DNA of 64,000 bases from the NCBI GenBank assembly GCA_023432225.1, contig JAEYUW010000045.1, forward strand, positions 372,001 through 436,000. The letters run 5' to 3'. The notes under the pieces were generated by a model. It was not told the origin of the DNA and did not search any database. It was given only the letters and a program-made list of their open reading frames with translations. Position 1 is the stretch's first letter. Every line of letters starts with the position of its first letter. Below, in pieces: positions 1-7,656 of the stretch. The position numbers were made by a program, and so were the translations under genes. The stretch is from Verrucomicrobiota bacterium. Its GTDB lineage: Bacteria; Verrucomicrobiota; Verrucomicrobiia; Opitutales; Opitutaceae.

Positions 1-1067
1 GGTGCGACCGCCGGCTTGTTGGACGGTGCTGCGATTGCAAAGAGTCGGCCGTAGCCACCCAAGAAGACGACGAGAGCCAGCGCTGTGCAGGAAATGACAG
101 CGAGACCGCCGAACCACGCGCGCGGCATGTGCGCATGGGCCGGTTCCGCGGACGGCGCCCCGAGGTGAGGAGTCAACGGGGGGCTGAACAGACTGGCCAG
201 ACCCGCGAGCAACAGCGCCGTAACACCGAGAATGGCGTAGCCCGTGGCGTCGTGCCAGAAGCCGGTGATGTCGGTGCCGGCGTTGGCCATGAGCGTGAGC
301 GCAAGCGAACGGATAAAATTCATCGCGATCGCCAGGACCGGCGCGGTCACGATCAGCACGGCACGGCGCAACGGACTGCGCACGAGCCACGCGGCAAAGA
401 AAAAGCCGGCGTAGAGACAGGAGATCAGCGAGCGGATGCCGCTGCAGGCTTCCTCCACGCCGACGCTGGTGTTGGCCAACTCGATGACGTTGCCCATCTG
501 CTGCGCCGGAATGCCGAGCAAATGAAGGGATTCCAGCACGCCCGACGTCACCGAATGCTGGAGCGCCAGCATGATTCGGCGATAGGTTCCGTCCGGCAGC
601 GGCGCCGCCAGCAGCCACAAGCCGATTGCGGTGAGGATCGTCCAATTGAAGGGCAGGGCACGCACGCGGTCACTCGCCAATAGCAACAAAGCGCCGCCCC
701 ACGCGGTCACCAGCGCGGCAGCCAACACGAAGCAGACGAGCGCATGCGTCCACCCCAAGGTCGCCGCGAGGAGGCCGGCCGCCCCGAGAAGCACCACGGC
801 AAAACCGAATCCGAGCAGAGCGGCGATGCCGAGCGCCGCCGAGTGTGGCAGCCATCGCTGCGTGCCGCCGCGAGTTCCTTCCCAAAGGAGCAGACCGAAA
901 ATCACCGGAGCAAAGACACCGTGCGACAGATCAGGGTTGGTCGTCCACTCCGGCCAAAGGCGCCAAACGAGGGCGCCCGTGAAAAGTGCCAGCGGTGCCG
1001 TGACCCACAAGACGGGCGGCACCAGCCAGGATCGAAGCGGACGCAAAAAAGGGCGCGCGGAAGACAT
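1..1067 (-). CDS. xrt: Exosortase/archaeosortase family protein (partial, C-terminus beyond left edge)
   Basis: The minus strand reads open from an ATG at 1067 to the window edge, about 355 codons. The protein is strongly hydrophobic with multiple membrane segments. It carries the exosortase catalytic signature: Cys208 in EEACSGIRS, Arg253 in MNFIRSLAL and His272 in FWHDATGYAIL, which match the family's Cys-Arg-His triad in order and spacing. Exosortases are inner-membrane transpeptidases that recognise PEP-CTERM-type sorting tails on exported proteins. After the core, around residue 300, another hydrophobic stretch precedes the edge, so a fused EpsI-like domain could follow outside the window; this cannot be seen. 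It is divergent from the redoxin gene at 1210. The family call is secure. The subtype and substrates are unknown, and I recognised no PEP-CTERM protein in the window. Confidence 0.85.
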   Translation of the reverse strand, partial: MSSARPFLRPLRSWLVPPVLWVTAPLALFTGALVWRLWPEWTTNPDLSHGVFAPVIFGLLLWEGTRGGTQRWLPHSAALGIAALLGFGFAVVLLGAAGLLAATLGWTHALVCFVLAAALVTAWGGALLLLASDRVRALPFNWTILTAIGLWLLAAPLPDGTYRRIMLALQHSVTSGVLESLHLLGIPAQQMGNVIELANTSVGVEEACSGIRSLISCLYAGFFFAAWLVRSPLRRAVLIVTAPVLAIAMNFIRSLALTLMANAGTDITGFWHDATGYAILGVTALLLAGLASLFSPPLTPHLGAPSAEPAHAHMPRAWFGGLAVISCTALALVVFLGGYGRLFAIAAPSNKPAVA

Positions 1068-1209
1068 CGTCGCAGGGCCGACGCTAGGTCGAGCGCCCCA
1101 ACGGGCAAGGCACATTCTCCGGCTGGAATCGCGACGGTCAGTTTCCACCGAGGCCAGCTTTGACGACGCGGGCAACTTGGGTTTGGTATGCGGCCATTCC
1201 CTTCGAATC

Positions 1210-1818
1210 ATGAACCGACTCGCATCGATCCTTAGTCTCGTCGCGGCGCTGTCCGCCGCCGCCGTCGCCCACGCCGCACTGGAAGTGGGCAAACCCGCGC
1301 CCGACTTCACCCTCACCGACATCAACGGCCAGTCGCATTCGCTGTCCTCGTTCAAGGGCAAGACGGTCGTGCTCGAGTGGGTGAACCAGGAGTGCCCGTT
1401 CGTCGTGAAACACTACGAGAAATCCACGAACATGCAGGACACCCAGAAGGCCGCGACCTCGGACGGTGCCGTCTGGCTGCAAATCAACTCGGCCGCGCCC
1501 GGCAAGCAGGGCGACTATGATGCCGCCAAGGCGAAGGCGTGGCAGCAAAAGGTCGGCACGCATGCGACGGCCTACTTCCGCGACCAAGACGGCAAGGTCG
1601 GCAAACTCTACGACGCACGCACGACGCCGCACCTATTCATCATCACGCCCGATGGCACGCTCGCTTACCAAGGCGGTATCGACAGCATCCGCTCGGCGAA
1701 TCCGGATGATATCGCGAAGGCGACCAACTACGTGACGACGGCGCTCGCGGAGCTGAAAGCCGGCAAGACGGTCACGCACGCCTCGACTCAACCCTACGGC
1801 TGCTCGGTGAAATACTGA
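1210..1818 (+). CDS. Secreted thioredoxin-like redoxin (AhpC/TSA fold)
   Basis: The 202-residue protein starts with a signal peptide (MNRLASILSLVAALSAAAVA, cleavage probably near AHA-AL), so it should act in the periplasm. The mature part opens with VGKPAPDFTLTDINGQ, the classic redoxin/peroxiredoxin entry, followed by the fold's first strand and WVNQECPFVVKHY. The single Cys there sits in CPF rather than a CxxC pair, typical of a one-cysteine, thioredoxin-like subgroup whose exact role is not defined. A cis-Pro segment (TTPHLFIITPDG) is present. The ATG at 1210 was chosen because longer in-frame extensions overlap the divergent exosortase promoter region and lack a signal peptide. A strong terminator follows. 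It could be a peroxidase or a disulfide reductase; the substrate is unknown. Confidence 0.8.
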   Translation: MNRLASILSLVAALSAAAVAHAALEVGKPAPDFTLTDINGQSHSLSSFKGKTVVLEWVNQECPFVVKHYEKSTNMQDTQKAATSDGAVWLQINSAAPGKQGDYDAAKAKAWQQKVGTHATAYFRDQDGKVGKLYDARTTPHLFIITPDGTLAYQGGIDSIRSANPDDIAKATNYVTTALAELKAGKTVTHASTQPYGCSVKY

Positions 1819-1848
1819 GCGCGCGATTTCTCGCCCAAGAACGTCGAA

Positions 1849-1874
1849 GCCGGAGCAAACGCTCCGGCTTTTTT
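1849..1874 (+). terminator. Intrinsic terminator after the redoxin gene
   Basis: A perfect 8-bp stem (GCCGGAGC / GCTCCGGC) with an AAAC loop is followed by six T residues. It lies 30 bases after the redoxin stop codon. Confidence 0.9.
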
Positions 1875-1901
1875 GCTATGGGGACGCCGCAGCCGTGCAG
1901 T

Positions 1902-2753
1902 TTAGACTTTCACCGAGAAGAGTTCGTCGTGCAGCTGCCCCTCGGCGACGCGCGTCACCGAGCCGGTCATGCGAATCGAAAACTCGTCGCCGATTTCGAT
2001 GCCGATGTGGCCGCCGGGCATCTGCACGGACACGGTGCGGTCCACCAAGCCGAGCCGGTGCGCGACGGCGGCAGCCGCGCTCGAACTGCTGCCGGAGGCG
2101 AGCGTGTAGCCGGCGCCACGTTCCCAAATCTCGATCTGGATCCTGCCGCGATCGATGACCTTCAGGAACTGCACGTTCGTGCGCTTCGGAAAATTCCGGT
2201 GCACCTCGATGTCGGGACCGTAACGACGCGCGATCTGCTCCGAGACCTCGCCGAGCGGGATGACGCAGTGCGGATTGCCGATGGTGGCCGCGGTGAAGGT
2301 GAACTCGCGATCCTGGATCTGCATTTTCTCGTTCACCACTTCGCGCAGCGGCCCGGCGACGGGAATCTTTTCACTCGTGAAAGAGACGCGCCCCATGTCG
2401 ATCGTGATGAGCTTGCCGCCATCGCGCACGGTCGCTTCGACGAGGCCGCCGGGCGTCTCAATCGTGAACGGCGCATCGCCGACTTTCTCACGGTCAAAGA
2501 GGTAGCGGGCGAAGATGCGCAGACCGTTGCCTGATTTCTCCGCCTCGGAGCCATCGGGGTTGAAGATGCGCAGACCGAACGGGGCACGGTCCGACCGGAT
2601 CGGTCCCCACAGGATGCCATCGGAGCCGGCGCCGTAATTGCGGTGACAGATCACGCGGATCTGGTCGTGGGTCGGAGCGTTCCAGCCGGGGTAGTCGGCA
2701 GGGTCCATGACCAGATAATCGTTTCCGAGGGCGTGATATTTGGAAAAGCGCAT
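1902..2753 (-). CDS. dapF: DapF-fold protein with both catalytic cysteines replaced by serine
   Basis: The 283-residue protein matches diaminopimelate epimerase along its length: N-terminal FSKYHALGNDYLVMD, the first active-site loop EKSGNGLRIFARYL, IGNPHCVI, and the second loop GYTLASGSSSSAAAAV. DapF interconverts LL- and meso-diaminopimelate using two cysteines, Cys73 and Cys217 in E. coli. Here the equivalent positions are Ser74 (codon TCA) and Ser220 (codon TCC), so the standard two-thiol mechanism cannot operate. The ATG at 2753 is chosen because the family's N-terminus begins there; the frame stays open 29 codons further upstream without homology. It lies downstream of the small membrane protein at 2844. 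It may be a divergent isomerase subgroup of the DapF fold or a paralogue with a different reaction. The symbol reflects homology only. The true epimerase, if there is one, should be elsewhere; dapA and dapB are at 39-40 kb. Confidence 0.75.
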   Translation of the reverse strand: MRFSKYHALGNDYLVMDPADYPGWNAPTHDQIRVICHRNYGAGSDGILWGPIRSDRAPFGLRIFNPDGSEAEKSGNGLRIFARYLFDREKVGDAPFTIETPGGLVEATVRDGGKLITIDMGRVSFTSEKIPVAGPLREVVNEKMQIQDREFTFTAATIGNPHCVIPLGEVSEQIARRYGPDIEVHRNFPKRTNVQFLKVIDRGRIQIEIWERGAGYTLASGSSSSAAAAVAHRLGLVDRTVSVQMPGGHIGIEIGDEFSIRMTGSVTRVAEGQLHDELFSVKV

Positions 2754-2843
2754 CCGGAGCTTGGTGTAGCGGCGCGGACCGCCGCGGCGCAACGACACAG
2801 TGCAGCGTAGTGCGTCCAGCCGGGCGCGGGACACGCGCAATCG

Positions 2844-3230
2844 TCAGTGCTGACTGCGCGAGTAGAGGTAGAAGCCGTAGACGGCGAGGCCGAGCACGAC
2901 GAACAGGAACGCGAAGGCGATAAAGCAACCGCGCTTGGCATCGGCGGCGGAGTTTGCCGGGGCGGATTTTTGCGCGGCGAGCAACACGTCGAGCTCAGGC
3001 GACTCGCGCAAAGCGATCGATTCGATGGGCGAGCGGGTGCCGGAACGTGCGTTGCGCGAGGTCGAAGCGGTGGCCGCGCCCGGACGGGCGTTGCGCGCCT
3101 CCGCCTCGATCTCCGCATCGAGCCACCCCAAGTGCTGCTGCATGAGGGCGCGCTGGCGACGGAGTTCTTCGAGCCGGTCGGACACGAAGGTGAAACTGCG
3201 TGAGAGACTCCGGCGCGGCAAGCCCGCCAA
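2844..3230 (-). CDS. Small coiled-coil protein with C-terminal membrane anchor
   Basis: Up to 128 residues with no family I recognise. A basic N-terminal part leads into a helical, charged stretch (SDRLEELRRQRALMQQHLGW) that looks like a coiled coil, then an Ala/Ser/Arg-rich linker, then one C-terminal hydrophobic segment (FIAFAFLFVVLGLAVYGFYL) and a short tail. This is the pattern of a tail-anchored membrane protein. The start is uncertain: the longest reading begins with TTG at 3230 inside the rpmA terminator, a GTG at 3185 is an alternative, and the first ATG is residue 30. It lies between rpmA and the dapF-like gene on the same strand. Its reading frame and terminal membrane segment argue for a real gene; its function is unknown. 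Confidence 0.6.
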   Translation of the reverse strand: MAGLPRRSLSRSFTFVSDRLEELRRQRALMQQHLGWLDAEIEAEARNARPGAATASTSRNARSGTRSPIESIALRESPELDVLLAAQKSAPANSAADAKRGCFIAFAFLFVVLGLAVYGFYLYSRSQH

Positions 3231-3259
3231 AACAAAAGGCGCACCCGGAGGTGCGCCTT
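3228..3259 (-). terminator. Intrinsic terminator after rpmA
   Basis: On the minus strand a perfect 10-bp stem (AAGGCGCACC / GGTGCGCCTT, 4-base loop) is followed by a T-rich run (TTTTGTTTT). It closes the rplU-rpmA unit 24 bases after the rpmA stop. Confidence 0.85.
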
Positions 3260-3282
3260 GAAACCTATTTAGCGAAGTCGGC

Positions 3283-3522
3283 TCAGACGACGTTCACCTT
3301 GCGGTGAGCCTTGTCGAATTCGACCGTGCCGTCGCGGAGCGCGAAGAGCGTCCAATCGCGGCCGGTGCCGACGCCGTCGCCGGCGTGGTGCTTCGAGCCG
3401 CGCTGGCGGACAATGATGCCGCCCGCGAGGATCTTCTGGCCGCCGAAAACTTTCACACCAAGACGCTTGGAGTGGCTGTCGCGGCCGTTGCTGGATGTTC
3501 CCTGACCTTTCTTGTGTGCCAT
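3283..3522 (-). CDS. rpmA: 50S ribosomal protein L27
   Basis: The 79-residue product begins MAHKKGQGTSSNGRDSHSKR and continues with the L27 core (LGVKVFGGQKILAGGIIVRQRG, then GVGTGRDWTLFAL). L27 binds near the peptidyl transferase centre, with its N-terminal tail reaching toward the tRNA ends. The N-terminus starts directly at AHKKG and lacks the cleavable leader found in Firmicutes. The ATG at 3522 is preceded by AAGGAAC, a fair Shine-Dalgarno site. The gene is 12 bases downstream of rplU, the usual L21-L27 pair. Confidence 0.97.
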   Translation of the reverse strand: MAHKKGQGTSSNGRDSHSKRLGVKVFGGQKILAGGIIVRQRGSKHHAGDGVGTGRDWTLFALRDGTVEFDKAHRKVNVV

Positions 3523-3534
3523 GGCAGTAGTTCC

Positions 3535-3849
3535 TTAGGCGCTGATGGATTCGATTTTGATGACGGAAAGCTCTTGGCGGTGGCCCCGCTTCTTTTCGTG
3601 GCCCTTGCGCTTCTTCTTTTTGAAGACGATGACCTTCTTGCCGCGCTTGTTCTCAAGGACCTTGGCCTTGACGGACGCGCCCGAGAGGAACGGCGTGCCG
3701 ACCTTGAAGTTGTCACCTTCGCCAGCGGCGAGGACCTCGGTGATTTCCACCGTGGAGCCGGCTTCGGTCTTGGGGTAGCGGTTCACCACGAGGATGTCGC
3801 CCTCGCTCACGGAGAACTGTTTGCCCTGTGTCTTGATAGTGGCTTTCAT
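3535..3849 (-). CDS. rplU: 50S ribosomal protein L21
   Basis: A 104-residue product starting MKATIKTQGKQFSVSEGDIL, with the L21 beta-barrel segments (VEITEVLAAGEGDNFKVGTP) and the lysine-rich VIVFKKKKRKGHEKKRGHRQ near the C-terminus, the signature L21 rRNA-binding tail. The ATG at 3849 was chosen over a longer in-frame reading because it matches the normal L21 start and length (about 103 residues). It is the first gene of the rplU-rpmA operon. No ribosomal protein leader structure was identified in the 140-base region shared with the divergent glycosylase gene. Confidence 0.97.
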   Translation of the reverse strand: MKATIKTQGKQFSVSEGDILVVNRYPKTEAGSTVEITEVLAAGEGDNFKVGTPFLSGASVKAKVLENKRGKKVIVFKKKKRKGHEKKRGHRQELSVIKIESISA

Positions 3850-3991
3850 AAATTCAAAGGGCCGAAATAAGGGGAGCGGCCGGAGGGTGTGCAAGGATTT
3901 ATTTTCACTTCGTGATTTCCCGAGTGAAAATGGGCTTCGCACTGACGAGGCGCAGCTTGCGGAACGCGTCGAGCCGCGTCAAATCACGAAG

Positions 3992-4540
3992 ATGGAACGC
4001 GTGATTCCTCCCGAAAAATGGCAGGGCCGAGGGACCGTAGCGATGGCGCGAGCGTTGCTCGGCCAGGTGCTCGTTCGCACGACGGCGGCTGGGCGCCAGG
4101 AACGGGTAATCGTTGAGACGGAAGCCTATGTGGGAGCATGCGACCTCGCCTGTCATGCCAGCAAGGGCTGCACGCCGCGCACTCAAGTGATGTTTGGCGC
4201 GGGTGGAGTCTGGTATGTTTACCTCTGCTACGGGATCCACGAGATGCTCAATCTCGTGACCGGCCCGGCCGGTCACCCCGCGGCAATTCTGATTCGCGGC
4301 GTCGAGCACGCGATCGGCCCCGGACGCGTGACGAAGCAGCTCGCGATCGATCGGGCGTTGAACGGCAAACCCGCCGCGCCAGAGGCCGGGCTTCACCTCG
4401 AGGACCACGGTATCAAGGCGCCGCCGCGGCACGTGATTGCCGGACCGCGCGTGGGGGTCGACTACGCCGGACCGATCTGGGCCGCCAAGCCGTGGCGGTT
4501 TCGCATCGCCCCCGAGAATTTGCAGCGACCGCGCTCGTGA
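3992..4540 (+). CDS. DNA-3-methyladenine glycosylase, Aag/MPG family
   Basis: The 182-residue protein belongs to the alkyladenine DNA glycosylase family, which excises 3-methyladenine and other alkylated or deaminated purines in base excision repair. Diagnostic motifs are ARALLGQVLVRTT, VETEAYVGACDLACHASKG, TPRTQVMFGAGGVWYVYLCY and GIHEMLNLVTG; the Glu in ETEAY is the catalytic base in the family. IRGVEHAIGPGRVTKQLAID and GPRVGVDYAG complete the fold. The ATG at 3992 gives the usual family length; the frame is open upstream, but that part overlaps the rplU 5' region. It is divergent from rplU and convergent with the DUF3108 gene. Confidence 0.9.
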   Translation: MERVIPPEKWQGRGTVAMARALLGQVLVRTTAAGRQERVIVETEAYVGACDLACHASKGCTPRTQVMFGAGGVWYVYLCYGIHEMLNLVTGPAGHPAAILIRGVEHAIGPGRVTKQLAIDRALNGKPAAPEAGLHLEDHGIKAPPRHVIAGPRVGVDYAGPIWAAKPWRFRIAPENLQRPRS

Positions 4541-4559
4541 CGCATTTGCACGAGCGCAG

Positions 4560-5324
4560 CTACTTCGCCGTGGCTTCGTATTTCGTCATCAGCAGCGAAG
4601 CGGTTCCGAACTTCAGCTTCAGCTGCATCTTCACGGGCAATCGCGAACCATCCTGGGCGATCCAGACTTTGATTTCGCCGCCACGCTTGAAGAGCCCCTT
4701 GGGGTCCTTGTCCATGCGCGGCACGAGCACGAGCGTGCGAAACCGCCCGATCGGCGTGCGGACCTCCTCGTATTCCTCGGCGTAAATCGAGAGCGCATAG
4801 AGATCGCGGCCAAAATGCATCAACACATCGCGCTTCTCGCCTGGCTTCAGGTTCCAGTCGCGCGTCTGCACGAGTGCGCTGATGAGATCGATCGGGTCGC
4901 CGTCAGGGATCGGGATGTCGACGCTGCGCTCCGGGCGGCTGCGATCGACATGGCGTGCGATGCGTTTCTCGTAGTCGAAAACAGTTTCCGAGTCGGTCTT
5001 CCGCTTCGGGTCTTCGCCGGTTTCGTGAATTGAAAGTGCGCGGCCCGATGCGACGTCGATGAGCACGTTGGCCGTGTTGTCGAACTCGTATAATCCACGC
5101 ACGATGCCTCGCGATCGCGTGTCGGTGTTGACGCGCATCAGCGTGCGTCCTTCGGGAGATTTTTCCGACTTCGCCGTGATGGTGATGTCGCCGGCGTGCG
5201 GAAAAATCGCGAACCCCACCTTGTAGGTGAAGCACTCGCCGTCGACCATGCCGGTGAACGGAGCGGCGCTGAGTTTCAGGAGCGGCAAGAGGAAAAAAAG
5301 CAGGAGACGCGGGCGGAGCGACAC
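4560..5324 (-). CDS. DUF3108 family exported protein
   Basis: With a GTG start at 5324 the product is 254 residues and opens with a signal peptide (MSLRPRLLLFFLLPLLKLSA). The rest matches the DUF3108 pattern: an N-terminal GECFTYKVGFAIFPHAGD strand pair, beta-rich repeats, ETVFDYEKRIARHV, and a C-terminal half with GRDLYALSIYAEEYEEVRTP and GEIKVWIAQDGSRLPVKMQL. DUF3108 proteins are periplasmic or outer-membrane-associated beta proteins of unknown function. GTG is chosen because it gives a signal peptide, and I found no ATG that would do so. It follows the MBL-fold gene by 29 bases on the same strand, so the two may be co-transcribed. Confidence 0.75.
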   Translation of the reverse strand: MSLRPRLLLFFLLPLLKLSAAPFTGMVDGECFTYKVGFAIFPHAGDITITAKSEKSPEGRTLMRVNTDTRSRGIVRGLYEFDNTANVLIDVASGRALSIHETGEDPKRKTDSETVFDYEKRIARHVDRSRPERSVDIPIPDGDPIDLISALVQTRDWNLKPGEKRDVLMHFGRDLYALSIYAEEYEEVRTPIGRFRTLVLVPRMDKDPKGLFKRGGEIKVWIAQDGSRLPVKMQLKLKFGTASLLMTKYEATAK

Positions 5325-5353
5325 GGGGCGAACGTGGAGTTTGTGTCCGGCGG

Positions 5354-6328
5354 CTACAAGGAAAGTTCCAATTGATTGCCGCGGCCGAGCGCCCAGGCGT
5401 CGAGTCCGCGCTGGCGGAGCGTGGCGGCGAATTCGCGCGCGAAGCCGTGGACCGTGTAGACGGTGCGCGGTTGCACGCCCTCGACGAAGGCGAGCAGTTC
5501 GTTGAAATCGGAGTGATCCGAGAGCGGGAATGCCGCGTCGCAGCCGAGTTGGTAGCGCGTGCGAGGGTCGATTGCCCAACCGGTGACGGTGGCGGTGCGC
5601 TTCGGGTGAATGAAATTCAAGCTCGCGTCGCCGGCCGGCGCGATGACGACGTGGCCGCGATGGCCCTGGGTATCGAGCGTGCGATGCGGAGGCATTTTTT
5701 CGCCGAGTTCGGCGTAAAGGCGCGCGAAGCGCGCGGCGTGTGGGTGCAGCGAGACCGGCAGATCGGAGGCGGCGAGGAGGCGCAGCAACTCCTGCGATTT
5801 GCCGAGCGAGTAGGCGTAGAGGACGGGCGTCGCGCCCTCGGCGAGCGCGGCACGGCAGAATTCGAGAATGGCGGCCTCCGTCTGTTCGACGGGTGGCATC
5901 GCGTAGCGCGGCAGACCGAACGTCGTTTCGGTGATGAGCACGTCGGCGCGCGCGGTGGCGCAGGGTTCCGCGGCGCGTCCGCCTCGAAGCTTGAAGTCGC
6001 CCGTATAGAGCAGCGTGCCGTGCGTGGCGTGCTCGAGCAGCACGAGCGCGGAGCCGAAAATGTGCCCGGCCGGCAGCAGCGTGACGGTGCAGTCGAGCGT
6101 CAGTTGTTCGGTGTGTCCGAAGGGCAGCACGTGAAACTCACGGCGACCGGGCAGGCGCTCCTGAATGAAACGCGCAGTCGGTCGCGTGCAGACGATCTCG
6201 CGATGGCGAGCGATGTGATCCGAGTGGCCGTGAGTGACGATCGCGCGTGCCGTGGACTTTTGGGCATCAAGCCACCAGCCGATTTGCGGCAACCAGATTC
6301 CGTGATCGAAGCTCACCTCCCAGGACAT
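5354..6328 (-). CDS. MBL-fold exonuclease-like protein (ligase-associated exonuclease type)
   Basis: A 324-residue metallo-beta-lactamase fold protein. The metal-binding motif THGHSDH (His33, His35, Asp37, His38) is intact, with further ligands in LPAGHIFGSALV (His) and LLYTGDFKLRG (Asp), and a C-terminal SDHSDFNELL of the RMMBL type. The order resembles the small bacterial CPSF/SNM1-like nucleases often found next to ATP-dependent DNA ligases. No ligase gene is adjacent here, so the DNA-repair role is an inference from family resemblance. The ATG at 6328 is clear. It is followed by the DUF3108 gene and preceded by the AI-2E permease gene on the same strand. Confidence 0.75.
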   Translation of the reverse strand: MSWEVSFDHGIWLPQIGWWLDAQKSTARAIVTHGHSDHIARHREIVCTRPTARFIQERLPGRREFHVLPFGHTEQLTLDCTVTLLPAGHIFGSALVLLEHATHGTLLYTGDFKLRGGRAAEPCATARADVLITETTFGLPRYAMPPVEQTEAAILEFCRAALAEGATPVLYAYSLGKSQELLRLLAASDLPVSLHPHAARFARLYAELGEKMPPHRTLDTQGHRGHVVIAPAGDASLNFIHPKRTATVTGWAIDPRTRYQLGCDAAFPLSDHSDFNELLAFVEGVQPRTVYTVHGFAREFAATLRQRGLDAWALGRGNQLELSL

Positions 6329-6358
6329 GCGCGGACGGTAGGCGCGCGTGCCCGACCG

Positions 6359-7525
6359 TCAAACGCCAGTTGCGCGCGGCGCGTTCGTCGCGAGATATTT
6401 TTTCCGGACGAGCCGCCATGCCGTGACGAAGAACGCCGTGAGCGGAACCGCGAGCAGCATCCCGAGAATCCCTCCGAAGGCCTGCCCCCAGAAGAACACG
6501 GCGAAAATGATCGCGGCGGGATGCAGCCCCGTTTGCTGGCCCATGATGCGGGGAGTGAGGAACCAGCCTTCGATCACCTGCACGGCGGCAAAGACACCGA
6601 GGCAGGCGCCCACGAGCCAGAGTCCGCCCTCGGGTTGCAACAGAGCCAGTGGCAGCACGACGCTGAGACCGAGAATCGAGCCGAGATAGGGAATGATGTT
6701 GAGCAGTCCGATGATCACGCCCAGCGCCAACCCGAAGCGCAGACCGGCGATCGAGAATCCGAGCGCGAGCAACACGCCCATGATGAGACCGATGAGCAGT
6801 TGTCCACGGAAGAACGCGACGACGATCCCGATAAACTCCCGCGCGAGGAACACGATGTCGTCGCGGTGATTCGGCCGCAGGAACACGAGATGATCGGCGA
6901 TGCGCCGCGTCGGATCGCGGCTGTCGGCCATGAGAAAGAAGAACAGGTAGACGGGAATGATCGCGAGCGAAGCGACCACGCCGAACAGCCCGAAGAGCCC
7001 GGCGCCCGCCTGTTTCAGCGAGGGCACGATGTGCGTCGCGAGGTCCTGCGCCTGGGCGGTGAGCGCCGCGAGGGCGTTTTTCACTGCCGGCACCTCGGAA
7101 TACTTGCGGAAGGTGGCGAGCCATTCCGGGAAATGCGATTCGGCCCACAGCACGACCTTTTGCCAGAGGGTGGGCACGTAGTTGAAGAAATCGATGATCT
7201 GCCCGATGACCGCCGGAGCCACCGCGAGCAGCACGCCCGCCGTCGCGAGCAGAACCACACCATAGAGAACGATCACCGCCGCGAGTCGGCGAATGCGCAG
7301 ACGGCGCTCGAGCAGTCCGACCAGCGGTTGGAGAATCAACGCGAGAATGCCGGCGGTGGCGAGCGGCCAGATCACGCCGGAGAACTCGCGCACCACACCG
7401 CCGACCATGCGCAGACTGAAAACGATCAGCGCGAGGATACCGACTACGGCGGCGAAGGCGAGCGCGGCGCCCACGAGGCGGCGTTGCGTCGGAGTGAGAA
7501 GCGGGGTGTCGTCCGGCACGGCCAT
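6359..7525 (-). CDS. AI-2E family transporter (PerM/TqsA-like membrane protein)
   Basis: A 388-residue polytopic membrane protein with about eight hydrophobic segments. It shows family features such as FSGVIWPLATAGILALILQP near the N-terminus, a long central amphipathic loop (residues about 110-190), and the C-terminal block IIGLLNIIPYLGSILG ... PRIMGQQTGLHPAAIIFAVF, a hallmark of the AI-2E exporter family. Members move small solutes or signals; a few act as ion antiporters, so the substrate is not predictable. The ATG at 7525 was chosen because the upstream in-frame extension is proline/arginine-rich and overlaps the padR operator region. It is divergent from padR. Confidence 0.85.
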   Translation of the reverse strand: MAVPDDTPLLTPTQRRLVGAALAFAAVVGILALIVFSLRMVGGVVREFSGVIWPLATAGILALILQPLVGLLERRLRIRRLAAVIVLYGVVLLATAGVLLAVAPAVIGQIIDFFNYVPTLWQKVVLWAESHFPEWLATFRKYSEVPAVKNALAALTAQAQDLATHIVPSLKQAGAGLFGLFGVVASLAIIPVYLFFFLMADSRDPTRRIADHLVFLRPNHRDDIVFLAREFIGIVVAFFRGQLLIGLIMGVLLALGFSIAGLRFGLALGVIIGLLNIIPYLGSILGLSVVLPLALLQPEGGLWLVGACLGVFAAVQVIEGWFLTPRIMGQQTGLHPAAIIFAVFFWGQAFGGILGMLLAVPLTAFFVTAWRLVRKKYLATNAPRATGV

Positions 7526-7609
7526 GCCAGCGAGGAAAGCGACGCGTCGCCGCGTGGCCAGAGGAAAGCGTGAGGCGGGAGGGACCGGCGGGCTCTTTCC
7601 TCTTGACGG

Positions 7610-7651
7610 TCTAGGGGAGAGCGGCTTCTCTCCTAGATAATCTAGGAGAGA
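7610..7651 (+). promoter_or_regulatory. Probable PadR operator overlapping the padR ribosome binding site
   Basis: Positions 7627-7651 form a perfect inverted repeat with 12-bp arms around a single A (left arm TCTCTCCTAGAT). A further half-site, TCTAGGGGAGAG, starts at 7610 and repeats the right arm with one mismatch, exactly 31 bp upstream of the right arm's TCTAGG. The Shine-Dalgarno AGGAG (7644-7648) of padR lies within the right arm, so a bound repressor would cover the translation start region. The site lies 6 bases upstream of the padR ATG. PadR proteins are dimers that bind such palindromes and commonly autoregulate; binding here is inferred. Confidence 0.7.
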
Positions 7652-7656
7652 CAATC

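Noticed and set aside
5372..7573. A 733-codon open frame on the plus strand
   Set aside because: It lies opposite the MBL exonuclease-like and AI-2E permease genes, whose family motifs are clear. Its translation is a low-complexity, Arg/Glu/Asp-rich shadow typical of GC-rich antisense frames.
7603..7641. A sigma-70 promoter for padR using TTGACG and TAGATAAT
   Set aside because: The spacing between the two elements is about 25 bases, too long for a standard promoter, so no hexamers are assigned.
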